A stretch of DNA of 64,000 nucleotides from CAZIKB01 sp964539665 (lineage in GTDB: Bacteria; Zhuqueibacterota; Zhuqueibacteria; Oceanimicrobiales; Oceanimicrobiaceae), in assembly GCA_964539665.1 (NCBI GenBank), contig CAZIKB010000014.1, forward strand, positions 1 through 64,000, given 5' to 3'. The notes under the pieces were generated by a model. That model saw nothing but the letters and a program-made list of their open reading frames with translations, ran no database searches and was not told the DNA's origin. How positions within the stretch are numbered: the first letter of the stretch is position 1; every line of letters begins with the position of its first letter. This document shows positions 62,542 to 64,000 of this stretch, piece after piece. The translations under genes were made by a program, and so were the position numbers.

Positions 62542-64000
62542 TCACAATACCGTTCCTTTTAGATTTTTAAGTCGCTTTTTTGCATCTATCAATGCCGGTA
62601 AATCCTCGTCCGCATCTTTCCACATTTTCAGAAATTTTGTGTAATTTTTAAGGGCAAGATTACGATCACCTTTTTGCTCATAAATTTTACCTGATAAATA
62701 AATACTTTTCGGATAATACAATGCTCTTAATCCAAAACTTATATTTCGTATTGACTGCATTTTAATAAATGACTGAGCTGACTTACTATATTCTTTTTGT
62801 TCAAATTGACATTCTGCCAGATGATAAAGTAATAATATATTTATATAATCCGGGCTAGAATGTTTTAGTGTATCCAGCAAAACCTCTGATTCTGTACATT
62901 CCTTCTTTTTATTGTGTATTAGTGATTGCACAGCTAATTCCCACCATTTCAGAGACGCCGATTTTGCCAGATTTTCTGCTAAATCATATTCACCATTAAA
63001 AACATAGAATACAGTAAGGCTGAGCCAATAGAAATTATAGTCAATACTTGCTTGATAAGGATAAGTTTTCCTTATTTCAATCTCAGCTGCTTTTATATCA
63101 TCCTGACCCGTGTATATAAGATGGCCTTTCGCTATTTGCCAATATGCTGCTTGCGAAGTATCTTGTTGCTGCCAGTAATAGTTTATCACATAATCAGTTG
63201 CTTTTATTGATTCCCTGTATTTTCCAAGATAATTATAAATTCCTACCAGAGTTGAATAACCAAGAAACCTTGAACTTTGCGGCTTGTCTTCTCCAATTAA
63301 AGTTATTAACTCTTTTTCAGCTTCATCATAGCGCTCTTGAAACACATAAAATTTAGCAACAATGCTAGTTAAATAATCTCTTTCAGGATGCAGTTCGCGT
63401 GTACGTTTTATGAATTGAAGTCCTTCTTGAAAACTTCCCAATTCAATAAAAGCATCAGAGAGCAAATTAAGTGATTCCTTTGAATCGGAGATAGAATTGT
63501 ATTGTTTGGCAACATGAAACATATCTTCGTACAACCCTAAATCTCTATCTGTCCATGATAAATGCTGCAGAGCCCGAATAAAAACAGGATCCATTGCGAG
63601 CACCTTTTCAAGATACTGTTTTGCCTTAACTAAATCTCCAATATGGTAAGACCAGTCTCCAATGTTATACAGCATTTCTTTATCATTGGGATATATTTTC
63701 TCCATTTCATCTAAAACTTCAATTGCAGCGCTGCGTCCTTCCTGAATATTGGTAGCCAGAGCACGTGCCAGATATCTTTCTTTTTCTGGAATGCGATTAA
63801 GCATTGAAATTGCTTTGGTAATATATTTAGCTGAATGTTGCGGATTCATTTCCCAATCAACAGCATAAGCCAATCTGTAATAGGCTAAACCAAACGTGGA
63901 ATCTAATTTTATAGCTTTTTTTAACTCTTCTATAGCCAGGTCAAAATCCAATTTATCAATAAATTCTTCCCCTTTAAAATAATGCTGGTAGGCTTCAAGA
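62542..64000 (-). CDS. TPR-repeat protein, 5' end beyond the window
   Basis: The frame is open to the window edge and has 469 residues from its first internal Met; the edge sequence LEAYQHYFKGEEFIDKLDFDLAIEELKKAIKLDSTFGLAYYRLA is in frame and is like the TPR segment behind a kinase or TolB-like N-terminal part in other proteins of this lineage. TPR units continue to the end (YDEAEKELITLIGE, YRESIKATDYVINYYW, KEYSKSAQSFIKMQ). The N-terminal domain is outside the window, so function cannot be given. Confidence 0.75.
   Translation of the reverse strand, partial: LEAYQHYFKGEEFIDKLDFDLAIEELKKAIKLDSTFGLAYYRLAYAVDWEMNPQHSAKYITKAISMLNRIPEKERYLARALATNIQEGRSAAIEVLDEMEKIYPNDKEMLYNIGDWSYHIGDLVKAKQYLEKVLAMDPVFIRALQHLSWTDRDLGLYEDMFHVAKQYNSISDSKESLNLLSDAFIELGSFQEGLQFIKRTRELHPERDYLTSIVAKFYVFQERYDEAEKELITLIGEDKPQSSRFLGYSTLVGIYNYLGKYRESIKATDYVINYYWQQQDTSQAAYWQIAKGHLIYTGQDDIKAAEIEIRKTYPYQASIDYNFYWLSLTVFYVFNGEYDLAENLAKSASLKWWELAVQSLIHNKKKECTESEVLLDTLKHSSPDYINILLLYHLAECQFEQKEYSKSAQSFIKMQSIRNISFGLRALYYPKSIYLSGKIYEQKGDRNLALKNYTKFLKMWKDADEDLPALIDAKKRLKNLKGTVL

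Overview
The window looks like a piece of genome from a Gram-negative bacterium of the Fibrobacteres-Chlorobi-Bacteroidetes side of the tree. The closest match in style is the Calditrichota/KSB1/Ignavibacteria-like lineages, probably an uncultured one. The reasons are several large secreted proteins ending in a type IX secretion-like sorting domain (core motif YPNPFNP or close variants), many outer-membrane barrels and lipoproteins, several secreted S9, M14 and M20 peptidases, moderate A+T content and AGGAGG-type ribosome binding sites. The assignment is inferred from protein style only. I saw no rRNA, tRNA or CRISPR array.

Layout. 0.3-5.9 kb: secreted M14 carboxypeptidase, S9 peptidase, DUF2062 membrane protein. 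6.3-7.8 kb: a GC-rich hairpin element, then a response-regulator/Shedu-type nuclease fusion followed at once by an integron attC site. 8.1-9.2 kb: a metallo-beta-lactamase-fold lipoprotein gene with one nonsense codon. 9.5-11.5 kb: lipoprotein, strong terminator, YidD-domain protein and an overlapping membrane protein. 11.7-15.6 kb: cyclase-family hydrolase, acyl-CoA synthetase, amidase. 16.0-19.7 kb: frameshifted outer-membrane protein, second S9 peptidase, small membrane protein. 20.0-21.0 kb: a TPR gene followed by a second attC site.

21.9-32.2 kb is a nine-gene, same-strand cluster: PorP-like barrel with FlgD-like tail, one ExbB/TolQ/MotA-type protein, a cohesin-like protein, a VWA/cohesin-like/dockerin-like/sorting-domain protein, two ExbD/TolR-type proteins, a TonB-like protein, a TPR lipoprotein and a small secreted protein. 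This reads as a proton-driven, envelope-spanning machine with surface adhesion parts and is my best candidate for an undescribed system.

32.5-41.7 kb: frameshifted prolyl oligopeptidase, outer-membrane-barrel/SppA fusion, DUF6526-type protein, frameshifted 4-TM (SLATT-like) gene, (p)ppGpp-hydrolase HD stub, multi-TM protein, gamma-glutamyltransferase. 42.1-47.5 kb is gene debris: a decayed RHS end, an intact TPR gene, and on the minus strand a run of fragments (permease start, DDAH-like end, SLH/metalloprotease with an in-frame TGA). 47.9-53.5 kb (minus): two repeat-built secreted proteins with sorting domains. 53.8-58.6 kb (minus): an ECF sigma factor, a membrane-anchored TPR protein and a secreted TPR-CHAT protease, in that transcription order. 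59.6-64 kb: M20 amidohydrolase, a DUF4440 lipoprotein that may be a third integron cassette, a BNR-protein remnant and the 3' part of a TPR gene that leaves the window.

The density of broken genes (about ten in 64 kb, several by one base) is high. Either this is a decaying accessory region or the assembly carries indel and substitution errors; single-base lesions should be checked against reads before any is called a real pseudogene.
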